Positions 32,633-40,746 of a DNA stretch of 64,000 nt are shown here, piece by piece. The stretch is from Leptospira neocaledonica (GTDB lineage Bacteria; Spirochaetota; Leptospiria; Leptospirales; Leptospiraceae). Position 1 is the stretch's first letter. The number at the start of each line of letters is the position of its first letter. The notes under the pieces were generated by a model that was not told the origin of the DNA, searched no databases, and saw only the letters and a list, made by a program, of their open reading frames with translations. Both the position numbers and the translations under genes were made by a program. Location: assembly GCF_002812205.1 (NCBI RefSeq), contig NZ_NPEA01000009.1, forward strand, positions 62,001 to 126,000, in the 5' to 3' direction.

Positions 32633-33253
32633 TCAATATAGAACTCTATATGCCCCATGTGTTCCCGCAGGCACATCTTTAATCGGTTCGAATTTTAAAC
32701 CAGTATCTTGCGCATTATCAAAAACAGTTTGAGTGATTAGAATCTCTCCGGCCTCTGCAGTATCTTCTCCTAGTTTGCTAGCAGTATTTACTTCGGAACC
32801 GAAAACGTCTGAATCTCCTATTTTCAAAACCTTTCCGTAGCCGAGTCCGACACAGAGAAGAATCTTTTCTTCAGGGATTTTGTCCTTATTATATTCTAAT
32901 AATTCTTTTTGCATTCTGATCGCAGCTTGTAGTCCTTTGCCTACATTCCTGAAGATCACCAAAAAACTATCTCCTTCCGATTTGAGAAGTATTCCATCAT
33001 GATCTTCTATGATAGGCACTAAAACTCTTTCGGATTCGTGAATGGTTTGTAGAAAATGAATGATCCCGAATTTTTCTACTCCTCGTGAAAATCCTGAAAG
33101 ATCAGTAAACATGATACACCAAACTTCTCCGAATAAGTCCCAGATGCGGGCGTCTATTTTTTCCTTGTCGGCACCAGGTTTTAATCTTTCTAAAACTAGG
33201 TTTTCCAATCTATCTTCGGATGCGCTTGCGAATATACTTCTTTTGAATGCCAT
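32633..33253 (-). CDS. small class III adenylate/guanylate cyclase-domain protein
   Basis: 206 residues, mostly one class III cyclase domain. The first metal Asp is in FTDLSGFSR, and KSEGDSFLVIF supplies the substrate Lys and the second metal Asp. The last motif reads FGSEVNTASKL: the base-selecting Asp is replaced (Ser), and the transition-state Arg four residues after Asn is Lys. Related soluble cyclase-domain proteins often have Lys there, but the missing Asp makes the nucleotide preference, or activity itself, uncertain. No membrane segment is present; probably cytoplasmic and homodimeric. Confidence 0.82.
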   Translation of the reverse strand: MAFKRSIFASASEDRLENLVLERLKPGADKEKIDARIWDLFGEVWCIMFTDLSGFSRGVEKFGIIHFLQTIHESERVLVPIIEDHDGILLKSEGDSFLVIFRNVGKGLQAAIRMQKELLEYNKDKIPEEKILLCVGLGYGKVLKIGDSDVFGSEVNTASKLGEDTAEAGEILITQTVFDNAQDTGLKFEPIKDVPAGTHGAYRVLY

Positions 33254-33351
33254 AAGAATCGATTAGTAGAGCGCTTTAGATAGAATTCGTCGACCTATTT
33301 TTTGAAAGACTAATTCTTTAAAATCGGTTATTCTAGACAAGGAAGGTCGGA

Positions 33352-34191
33352 ATGAGATTCGTTTGTGAACTAAGTTGGGAATACTGTGTATCAGGTTTTG
33401 CTCTTTATCAGTTAAAAATGAATTTCCTGCGTTATTATCCGATTGCGGGACTTGCATTTCTGATCTTCTGGGTTTGGAAAAAGGACTTTTTTCAGAAATT
33501 CAGAATCCAGAAGGATTTCCCTAAAAGAGAAAGAATCATTTTTGAATTAAAACAATCGGCGATTACTTTGGTTATGTTCAGCACGATTGCTGTTTCAGTA
33601 TATATTCTTGGAAAATTGAAGATCCTTCATATAAAAACGTATAAGGACTTTGCTGAATACGGATTAGGTTACGCGATATTCAGCTTTTTGTTGCTTACTA
33701 TTTGGCATGAAACCTGGTTTTATTGGGCTCATAGGATTATGCATCATCGAAAAATTTATCCTTATATACATTCAGTGCATCATCGATCCGTAAATCCTTC
33801 TCCCATGGCTGCCTATAATTTTCATTGGGTGGAGGCTTTTTTGGAAGGTGTATATGTAGTTCCAGCTCTATGTATCCTTCCTCTTCATTTTTATGTTTTT
33901 TTAATTCATACTTTTTATGCGATGATTATGAATATCTGGTGGCATCTAGGATATGAGTTCTTTCCAAAAGGTTGGACTATTCATCCGATCTTAAAATGGA
34001 TCAACACTTCTACCCATCATAATCTTCATCACCAAAAGTTTCATGGGAATTACAGTCTTTATTTTAATTTTTGGGATAGAATAATGGGTACAAACTTTAA
34101 GGATTATTCCGAAAGTTTTGAGAATAGTTCGGATGTGGAGAAGAAGGAGGAGATCTCCGCGATCCCCTCTACCTATTTGCAAAAATCTTAA
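33352..34191 (+). CDS. sterol desaturase / fatty acid hydroxylase family membrane protein, second copy
   Basis: It has 279 residues, the same length as the protein at 14263. Almost identical blocks include HETWFYWAHRIMHH, FHTFYAMIMN followed by IWWHLGYEFFPKGW, and THHNLHHQKFHGNYSLYFNF. All histidine ligands of the di-iron centre are present. The N-terminal 30 residues and the last 20 are the most different, so the two copies may differ in partner or substrate. It lies directly downstream of (convergent with) a metallophosphoesterase in a lipid-oxidation-like neighbourhood. Confidence 0.88.
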   Translation: MRFVCELSWEYCVSGFALYQLKMNFLRYYPIAGLAFLIFWVWKKDFFQKFRIQKDFPKRERIIFELKQSAITLVMFSTIAVSVYILGKLKILHIKTYKDFAEYGLGYAIFSFLLLTIWHETWFYWAHRIMHHRKIYPYIHSVHHRSVNPSPMAAYNFHWVEAFLEGVYVVPALCILPLHFYVFLIHTFYAMIMNIWWHLGYEFFPKGWTIHPILKWINTSTHHNLHHQKFHGNYSLYFNFWDRIMGTNFKDYSESFENSSDVEKKEEISAIPSTYLQKS

Positions 34192-34192
34192 T

Positions 34193-35722
34193 CTACTCCT
34201 TGATTCTGACTTTTAATAATCTTCTTCTGAGGCGGATTTCCTCATCTAAGGATTTGGATAAGGCCCCAAACTTTCGATTCTGGAGGTCTACTGTCTCCAC
34301 TAATGTTTCATACATCGGATTTGTTTTTCCGTCCGGGACTAAGAAGCTGGGTTTTATTTCTCCTTCAGTATAGACCTTAAAAGAAGCGACATTTGCATCT
34401 TCGTCTATAAACAATACGGCTCCTCCATGAGAGGACATTGGTTGGATTGTATCTACTACCCAACCACCGGTATTGAATACTTCTTTGCCTGAAATTTTTA
34501 AGCCTAAGTCTTGGGTTTCCACTGCGAAAGGTTTATGTGTATGACCAAAAATGAATGTATAATCATTCGGAAATTCTCTCTTACTTTTTTGAGTCTCTGA
34601 TTTCCATTGTGCAGGAAGAGTTTCTCCTAAATATGAATCCATATTATGAACTACTTCGTCGCTTAGAACTGAGTTGGACATTCCTCTTTCTGCTTGGCCT
34701 ACTTTTACTACAACTTTGGTAAGAATAGATTTGAGCACCCAGGCAAAGATAGTCTTGAGAAAGAGGGCTACTTTTAAATTTCGAACCGCATAGTCGGCTA
34801 CATTCTTAGCGAGTCTGCTCACTGCTTTTTCGTCTTGGAGCATATCGTAAATAAGCCCAATGCCTGTTCCCACTTTGCCGGACCTTCCTAGAGTAGACCA
34901 GAAGAAGTCGATCCATGCAAAATTCTCCCTCTCTAATACATAGATGGATGTTGGATTTGGGACTTCTACTTGTTTTCTGAATGGAATATAATTCCCCATT
35001 TTTTTCCAAAGGGATTGAGTAGGCTTTGGCTTATCCTTGTCCTCATCTATTTCAGGCAGCAGAACTCTTTGCACTGTACTCATTAAGGAATAGATGTTTT
35101 CCAAAAAATGTCCGTGAGTTAAGAACACGGAACGTTTTCCGTTTTTAGAAGGAATTTCCAAATTCGGATATGCAATCACTGCCTCAGCTCTTTTTAACTT
35201 TTTGTTTCGTCTTAAAATTCCAGTGAGTAGATCGGATTGTATGAAGTCCGGATTTACCATCTTGGTCGTATGCCAAGTTTGATTGATGTATTGGTTCGGT
35301 TTTAGGTTCGCGATATATTCCATATACTGTTTCTCTCTCGCGGTTTCCCAAAGATGGTGATCATGGTTTCCTGGAATATAAAGAATACTTTCGGAAAAAT
35401 GATGTTTCGTTTCCTTATAAGCAATATCCAAAAATCTTTCGAAGGTCATTGATGCTTCGTTGATATCGCCTAATGCTAACTCAAGCACGTCGCCTAATAA
35501 TATAAATTGAGGAGGTTTAGAAGAACCGTTTACCGAGTGAACGATATGTTTCAAACAGTTTAGAAGTTCTGCAAGTGCGGGAGAAGTTTTCTGAGGATTT
35601 ACTTTGAATCTATCCGAATCTTTTACGGGGTCCGGGAATTCTTCAATGTATGTAAGTAAACTGTTATATGCTCCTAGGTGAATGTCGGAGATAACGATAT
35701 ATTTAATTTTACTCTTAGGCAT
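34193..35722 (-). CDS. calcineurin-like metallophosphoesterase
   Basis: A 509-residue protein with the metallophosphoesterase motifs in order: VISDIHLGAY near residue 10, FILLGDVLELAL, YIPGNHDHHLW, LTHGHFLE and FGHTHKPF. A long helical insertion lies between the GNHD and GHTH motifs, and a charged C-terminal tail follows. No signal peptide is seen. The build resembles UDP-2,3-diacylglucosamine hydrolase-like phosphoesterases but is longer, so the substrate is open. It is divergent from the GMC oxidoreductase gene, with a 104-nt shared intergenic region. Confidence 0.85.
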   Translation of the reverse strand: MPKSKIKYIVISDIHLGAYNSLLTYIEEFPDPVKDSDRFKVNPQKTSPALAELLNCLKHIVHSVNGSSKPPQFILLGDVLELALGDINEASMTFERFLDIAYKETKHHFSESILYIPGNHDHHLWETAREKQYMEYIANLKPNQYINQTWHTTKMVNPDFIQSDLLTGILRRNKKLKRAEAVIAYPNLEIPSKNGKRSVFLTHGHFLENIYSLMSTVQRVLLPEIDEDKDKPKPTQSLWKKMGNYIPFRKQVEVPNPTSIYVLERENFAWIDFFWSTLGRSGKVGTGIGLIYDMLQDEKAVSRLAKNVADYAVRNLKVALFLKTIFAWVLKSILTKVVVKVGQAERGMSNSVLSDEVVHNMDSYLGETLPAQWKSETQKSKREFPNDYTFIFGHTHKPFAVETQDLGLKISGKEVFNTGGWVVDTIQPMSSHGGAVLFIDEDANVASFKVYTEGEIKPSFLVPDGKTNPMYETLVETVDLQNRKFGALSKSLDEEIRLRRRLLKVRIKE

Positions 35723-35826
35723 TTAGGATGTGAATCATTCAAAAAACGTTAATAAAATCAATTAATTATTGCTATTTTTAGGTAAATGGGGCAAATAAGT
35801 AGATTTTTCGACGTTAGGAGGCCTAC

Positions 35827-37554
35827 TTGAAATTTTACGAGGCTATAATAATCGGAACCGGATTCGGCGGTTCGATCAATGCCTGTCGTTTGTCTAAAAA
35901 ATGGCCAGGCAAAGTTTTAGTACTCGAACGAGGGAAAGAATATCCTAAAGGTTCTTTTCCCAGATCTCCTGAGGGAATGTCCAAAAACTTCTGGAATGTT
36001 CCGGAAGAAGGTCCTATTCCTAGATCTTCCAAGTTCAAAAGAGCGGGTAGGCAAACCGGACTATTCGATATTCGTAATTATCCAAAACTAGATGTAGTTC
36101 TTTCCGCCGGTTTAGGTGGAGGTTCTTTGATCTACGCAAACGTATTTTTAGAGCCTCCGGATCATATTTTCGATCACCGTTGGCCGGAAACTATTAAAAA
36201 GAAACATTTAAAACCTTATTATAAAATAGTAAAAGATATCTTGGGCTCTAGGCCTATCCCTGATACCGGAGAGGATAGACGTAAGGTAGTTCGGACAGAA
36301 TTGTACGAATATTTTGCAAAGCATGAATCCAGAGTTTCCAAAAGAGCGGACATAAACGTATTTTTTGGAAACGATTTTAAGAAACCGACTCCTATTGGAG
36401 TCCAGGAAAAGAATCGTTTCGGAGCTGTCCAAACTTCCTGCACTTATTGTGCAGAATGTGATGTGGGATGTAATACTCATTCTAAAAACACTCTGGATTT
36501 AAATTATCTTTTTGTAGCGAGGAATTCGAACAAGGCCGAGATCAAAACGGAACATCTTGCTACCAAAATTGTTCCTTTGAATAGCAAAGGAGAAGAAGAT
36601 CCGTCTCAATCAGGTGAACACGGTTTTAGAGTTCATTATCTGAATTTACAGAATGGAAAAACTTCCGAATCTTTTGCGGATACGAAACGTATCGTGGTTT
36701 CTGCTGGAACTTTAGGGTCTACGGAACTTCTACTTAAATGTAAAACAAAGTTTAAAACTTTGCCTAAGATTTCGGATAAACTAGGGACACAATTCTCTGG
36801 AAACGGTGATTTTCTTTCCTTTACTGCCAAAGGGAAGAAGCCTGCCGATCCGAATTACGGACCGGTAATCACTCAATATACGGATTATAATTTATTCTCC
36901 GGTTTTGATTCTAAAAAAGCCTTCTTGTTGGAAGATGCAAGTTATCCTGTATTTGCTTCTTACTTCGTTTCAGGTGCGATCCCTCTCATCTTTAAATTAA
37001 AATATATTTTCCATTTTATCGGAGAACTCTTCAAGAGTATCCTAAGCGGAAAAATTTTCGGTAGAGTGGGATTTCTTTTGAGTGAAGCTTTGAAAGGAGA
37101 CCTTTCCTATACTTCTGCAGTACTTCTTTGTATGGGAATAGATACTTCTGATGGGAAGATGTATCTGGATAAAAAGGGAAATCTTCAGATACATTGGCCT
37201 CAAAAAGAAAATCGAACACTTTATAATACCATAATGGATGTGAACAAGAGGTTCGCAAAGTTCACGGATGCAAAGACCAGATTCCCGATGCCGACTTATT
37301 CTTGGCCGGTACGTAATAACGTAACGGTTCATCCTTTGGGTGGTTGCGTTTTAGGGCCTTCTGCAAATGCAGGAGTTTGTTCTTCCGACCCTAAAACTTT
37401 CGGAAAGGTTTTCGGTTACGAAGGTTTGTATGTAGCAGATGGCAGTTTATTGCCTACTGCAGTAGGGGCTAACCCTTCTATGACTATTTCCGCTCTTTCT
37501 GAAATGGTAGCCGAAGGAATTACAGGCAAGAAGCCGAATGCAAGTTTAAGGTAG
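35827..37554 (+). CDS. GMC-family oxidoreductase, cholesterol-oxidase-like
   Basis: The start is a TTG 5 nt after a perfect AGGAGG (35816-35821). The 575-residue protein has the FAD-binding IIIGTGFGGSINACRLS, a GLGGGSLIYANV loop, a Cys-rich CTYCAECDVGC segment (about 205-217) followed by KNTLDLNYL, and the active-site HPLGGC (His502). This Cys-rich variant is shared with the ChoD-type proteins of mycobacteria annotated as cholesterol oxidases; the true substrate may be another sterol-like or lipid alcohol. The next gene follows after 9 nt, so this heads an operon of three. Confidence 0.85.
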   Translation: MKFYEAIIIGTGFGGSINACRLSKKWPGKVLVLERGKEYPKGSFPRSPEGMSKNFWNVPEEGPIPRSSKFKRAGRQTGLFDIRNYPKLDVVLSAGLGGGSLIYANVFLEPPDHIFDHRWPETIKKKHLKPYYKIVKDILGSRPIPDTGEDRRKVVRTELYEYFAKHESRVSKRADINVFFGNDFKKPTPIGVQEKNRFGAVQTSCTYCAECDVGCNTHSKNTLDLNYLFVARNSNKAEIKTEHLATKIVPLNSKGEEDPSQSGEHGFRVHYLNLQNGKTSESFADTKRIVVSAGTLGSTELLLKCKTKFKTLPKISDKLGTQFSGNGDFLSFTAKGKKPADPNYGPVITQYTDYNLFSGFDSKKAFLLEDASYPVFASYFVSGAIPLIFKLKYIFHFIGELFKSILSGKIFGRVGFLLSEALKGDLSYTSAVLLCMGIDTSDGKMYLDKKGNLQIHWPQKENRTLYNTIMDVNKRFAKFTDAKTRFPMPTYSWPVRNNVTVHPLGGCVLGPSANAGVCSSDPKTFGKVFGYEGLYVADGSLLPTAVGANPSMTISALSEMVAEGITGKKPNASLR

Positions 37555-37563
37555 GATAATCGA

Positions 37564-39396
37564 TTGGCTACAGCGACGAAAAATAAATCAAAGAAGAATA
37601 CAAGCAAATCAAAGCTAGGTAAAACAGGAGTCGGTTCTCATCCGGTAAGTTTGGAATTTACGGAGGAAATGAAAGGTTTCGTTTCCATGCCCGGATCTTT
37701 TAATTACCAGGATGATTATGCCGCGGGGAAGAAGGCCGGAAACTATCTGATGTTTCACCTAACGATTCGCGTAACTGATACTCAGTTTTTTGTCTATGAC
37801 CCGAATGAAACTGGAGAGGCTATTGGTTGGGTAGAATGTCAGCCTCTTGGCGGTAGATTCGAAGTGGAAAAAGGTGTCTTTAACTGTTTCGTAGATTACG
37901 GAAAACCTTCTGCCAACGAAAAACATATGAAGTACCGTTTGTTTCTAAAGAATAAAGCGGGAAAGAAAATCACATTAAACGGATTTAAGAAGGTAGTCGA
38001 TGACGGGATCCTGAATATCTGGAGAGATACTTCTACACTTTATACTACCGTGTACGAGGGATATGTCGAGGAAAAGGCAGAGCCTAAAGCAAAGGTTCTC
38101 GCAAAAGGCATTCTACACATATTAGAAAAAGATTTTATTAAGCAGATGACCACCTTCAAATCCAACGGTCGTACTTTTTCGGAAAGAAAAGATGCTCTGT
38201 TCAGATTCGGTGAATTATTCATGGGAAATCTTTGGGAAATTTACGGAGCCCAATTCAGGAAAGCAGAGCCTGAGTTATGGAGAGAAAGGGATATACCTGT
38301 TTTCACTCTAGACGGCGTAAAAAATTCTAAGATTACGTTTCATCCCTTCACTACAGATGATAAAATTTCCCTTAATTTAGTTCGTTTTCAGAAGAAGGAA
38401 AGTAAGGACGTCGTAGTTTTGATGCACGGACTTACAACCTCTACAGATATGTTCGTTATGCCTGAGCATAAGAACCTAGTGACTTATCTGCATGAAAATG
38501 GATTTACGGATGTTTGGAGTTTTGATTGGAGAGGAAGTTTACGTTTTAATTATAATCTTTTTCCTCATAGGTATACTTTAGATGATATCGCTCTTTATGA
38601 TGTGCCAGCCGCTTTAAAAGTAGTAAAAGACGCTGTGGGTGCGGGAAAAAGGATCCACTTTGTTGTACATTGTGTGGGATCCATTTCTTTCTTCATGAGT
38701 TTGTTCGGAGGAAAAATAGACGGAGTCACAAGCGTTGTGTCAAATAGTGTATCGCTGACTCCTAATGTACCTACTTGGTCCAAGATCAAATTAGCATTCT
38801 CTCCCTTCTTAATGGAGTCGGTTTTCAGATTTCCGAATGTGAATCCTCGCTGGTATTATCTACCAGGTATAGCTTCAGGAAAGCTATTGTCTAGATTTGT
38901 AAGTCTTTTTCATCACGAATGTGACGAGCCTGCATGTCATATGCTCAGTCTTATGTGGGGAACCGGATGGCCTGCTTGTTATGAACATACAAACCTTCCG
39001 GATATCACTCATCGAAGAGTAGGAGATCTCTTCGGGGCAACTTCTATGAATTATTACAGGCATATCAGAAAAGCCGTGGGTCGCAAGGCAATGATCAAAT
39101 ATACACCGACCGACAGTCGTTATAACTCTTTGCCGAACAACTATTTAGATAAGGCATCGGAAGTCAAAACGCCGGTATTGTTTATGACGGGCGATCAAAA
39201 TAAAGTATTCAAAGATTCTAATATTATAGCTTACGAAACACTGAATCGTTTGAATCCAGGAAATAAAAACGAACTGTTTATCGCCGAGGGTTACGGCCAT
39301 CAGGATACTTTGATGGGGAAAAAGAGCGATAAGGACGTGTTCCCAAGAATAGTGGAGTTCCTGCGCAAGAATTCCAACGGAGTGAAAAAAGGATAA
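37564..39396 (+). CDS. alpha/beta hydrolase with Cys nucleophile and N-terminal beta domain
   Basis: 610 residues from a TTG start. Residues 25-170 form a beta-rich domain of the kind found beside GMC oxidoreductases. The C-terminal half is an alpha/beta hydrolase: the strand VVVLMHGLTTS, nucleophile elbow VHCVGS with Cys370 where Ser is usual, Asp544 in MTGDQNK and His579 in GYGHQD. A Cys nucleophile occurs in dienelactone hydrolases and some thioesterases. It is tightly linked to the GMC and SDR genes (9 nt and 2 nt gaps), suggesting it hydrolyses an ester or lactone of the oxidised product. Confidence 0.8.
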   Translation: MATATKNKSKKNTSKSKLGKTGVGSHPVSLEFTEEMKGFVSMPGSFNYQDDYAAGKKAGNYLMFHLTIRVTDTQFFVYDPNETGEAIGWVECQPLGGRFEVEKGVFNCFVDYGKPSANEKHMKYRLFLKNKAGKKITLNGFKKVVDDGILNIWRDTSTLYTTVYEGYVEEKAEPKAKVLAKGILHILEKDFIKQMTTFKSNGRTFSERKDALFRFGELFMGNLWEIYGAQFRKAEPELWRERDIPVFTLDGVKNSKITFHPFTTDDKISLNLVRFQKKESKDVVVLMHGLTTSTDMFVMPEHKNLVTYLHENGFTDVWSFDWRGSLRFNYNLFPHRYTLDDIALYDVPAALKVVKDAVGAGKRIHFVVHCVGSISFFMSLFGGKIDGVTSVVSNSVSLTPNVPTWSKIKLAFSPFLMESVFRFPNVNPRWYYLPGIASGKLLSRFVSLFHHECDEPACHMLSLMWGTGWPACYEHTNLPDITHRRVGDLFGATSMNYYRHIRKAVGRKAMIKYTPTDSRYNSLPNNYLDKASEVKTPVLFMTGDQNKVFKDSNIIAYETLNRLNPGNKNELFIAEGYGHQDTLMGKKSDKDVFPRIVEFLRKNSNGVKKG

Positions 39397-39398
39397 AT

Positions 39399-40223
39399 AT
39401 GTCTAAGGAAGACCGACCAGTCGTTTTTCTAACGGGAGCTGCAGGAGGGATCGGCAGGGAAACCGCATCTCTTCTTTCCGAAAAGGGGTATCTCTTGTTT
39501 TTGACAGATCTGCAGAAACAATCTTCGGATCTAAAAAAATTTGCGGAAACATTAGGAAAAGATCATGTTGTTTTTGCTTGTGATATTTCTAAGGCTTCCG
39601 ATTCAGAAAAAGCGATTAAAGAATGTGTGAAACAATTTGGGAAGATTGATGTACTTGTGAATAATGCAGGGATCATGAGACCTTCCAAGTTCGAGAACCT
39701 AACCCAAGAAGAGATAGATGAGCAGATTGGGATCAATATCATCGGTACTATTCGATTGACAAAGTTAGGTTTGCCTTATCTCAAAAAAACAAAAGGTAAA
39801 CTGGTCATCTTATCTTCTCTAGCGGGAATTGTTCCTGCTCCTCATCATTCTATCTATAGTGCGACAAAATTTGCACTCAGAGGTTTTTCTTTAAGTTTGT
39901 ATCTGGAGTGGAAGGAGATAGGTATACGAGTTAGTTCCATTCTGCCTGGGACGATTCAATCTCCTATGACAAAGTATATGGCATCTAGAGATAGTTCGCC
40001 CATGGCTTATATTAATCCACCTTTACCGCCTTCTGCAGTTGCCAAAGGAATTTGGAAAGCGATCCAAACGGATAAGGCCGAGATCTATGTTCCATATTCT
40101 CAAGGATTATTGGCAAGGGTTGCGTTATTATTCCCTTCCTTATTGTCTTTGATCTATCCGATCATGGCCAAAAAGGGAGTTAGAAATTTCGAATCTTGGA
40201 AAAGAAAGGGAGTTTTTGATTGA
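39399..40223 (+). CDS. short-chain dehydrogenase/reductase
   Basis: 274 residues with a classical SDR set: TGAAGGIG at 12-19, NNAG, the catalytic YSATK (Tyr153, Lys157) and upstream Ser in LSSLAG. It should use NAD(P)H on a hydroxy/keto group. It begins 2 nt after the hydrolase stop, completing the operon with the GMC oxidoreductase; alcohol oxidation, hydrolysis and ketone reduction on one lipid is an attractive inference. The C-terminal hydrophobic stretch (SLLSLIYPIMAKKG) may touch the membrane. Confidence 0.88.
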   Translation: MSKEDRPVVFLTGAAGGIGRETASLLSEKGYLLFLTDLQKQSSDLKKFAETLGKDHVVFACDISKASDSEKAIKECVKQFGKIDVLVNNAGIMRPSKFENLTQEEIDEQIGINIIGTIRLTKLGLPYLKKTKGKLVILSSLAGIVPAPHHSIYSATKFALRGFSLSLYLEWKEIGIRVSSILPGTIQSPMTKYMASRDSSPMAYINPPLPPSAVAKGIWKAIQTDKAEIYVPYSQGLLARVALLFPSLLSLIYPIMAKKGVRNFESWKRKGVFD

Positions 40224-40230
40224 TAGCGAA

Positions 40231-40680
40231 TTAGAAATTGTCTTCGCTTAACTCTTTTAATTTTTGATTCATTTTTATATGTGAATTACGTACAGCAGTT
40301 TGGATATGCGAACTAAATAAATTAGGCATAATCCCAGTTAAGATTGCAGTATGACTGAATTTGGTGCGGCCAGGGGTTACCTTTTCGAAAGTGAAACGAT
40401 GATCTCCGGCAAACATGTATTTGAAAAAGAGGGGGAAGGCTCCTTTCCAAGATATGGATTTAGAATTGGCTAGTTCGTATATCAACGCCTTGGTAGGTAA
40501 ATAAACTCCCGTAAAATAATAATCGAAAACAATAATTGTTCCGTCTTGCACCGGTTTGCCGAGAATCCTTTTTAAGAAAGGATTCCAAGAAGGAAACTTG
40601 GAGAAGTCGGTAAAAATACTCCAAATTTTTTCAGGGGATGCCTGGATTTCTATCGAGGTGACGATTGTTTGAGGATTCAT
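40231..40680 (-). CDS. SRPBCC (START/Bet v1-like) ligand-binding protein
   Basis: 149 residues with the SRPBCC layout: IQASPEKIWSIFTDFSKFPSWNPFLKRI near the start, typical of polyketide-cyclase/AHSA1-type proteins, then a Gly/Phe-rich barrel and a C-terminal helix. Such proteins bind hydrophobic ligands in a deep pocket. It is convergent with the SDR gene (7-nt gap), so it may share the lipid theme without being co-transcribed. Confidence 0.8.
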   Translation of the reverse strand: MNPQTIVTSIEIQASPEKIWSIFTDFSKFPSWNPFLKRILGKPVQDGTIIVFDYYFTGVYLPTKALIYELANSKSISWKGAFPLFFKYMFAGDHRFTFEKVTPGRTKFSHTAILTGIMPNLFSSHIQTAVRNSHIKMNQKLKELSEDNF

Positions 40681-40746
40681 TCGTCACATATCTGATGTTC
40701 TATCTGAAAAATGTCTATCTAATAAATGTTTAAAATTCGGTAATTT

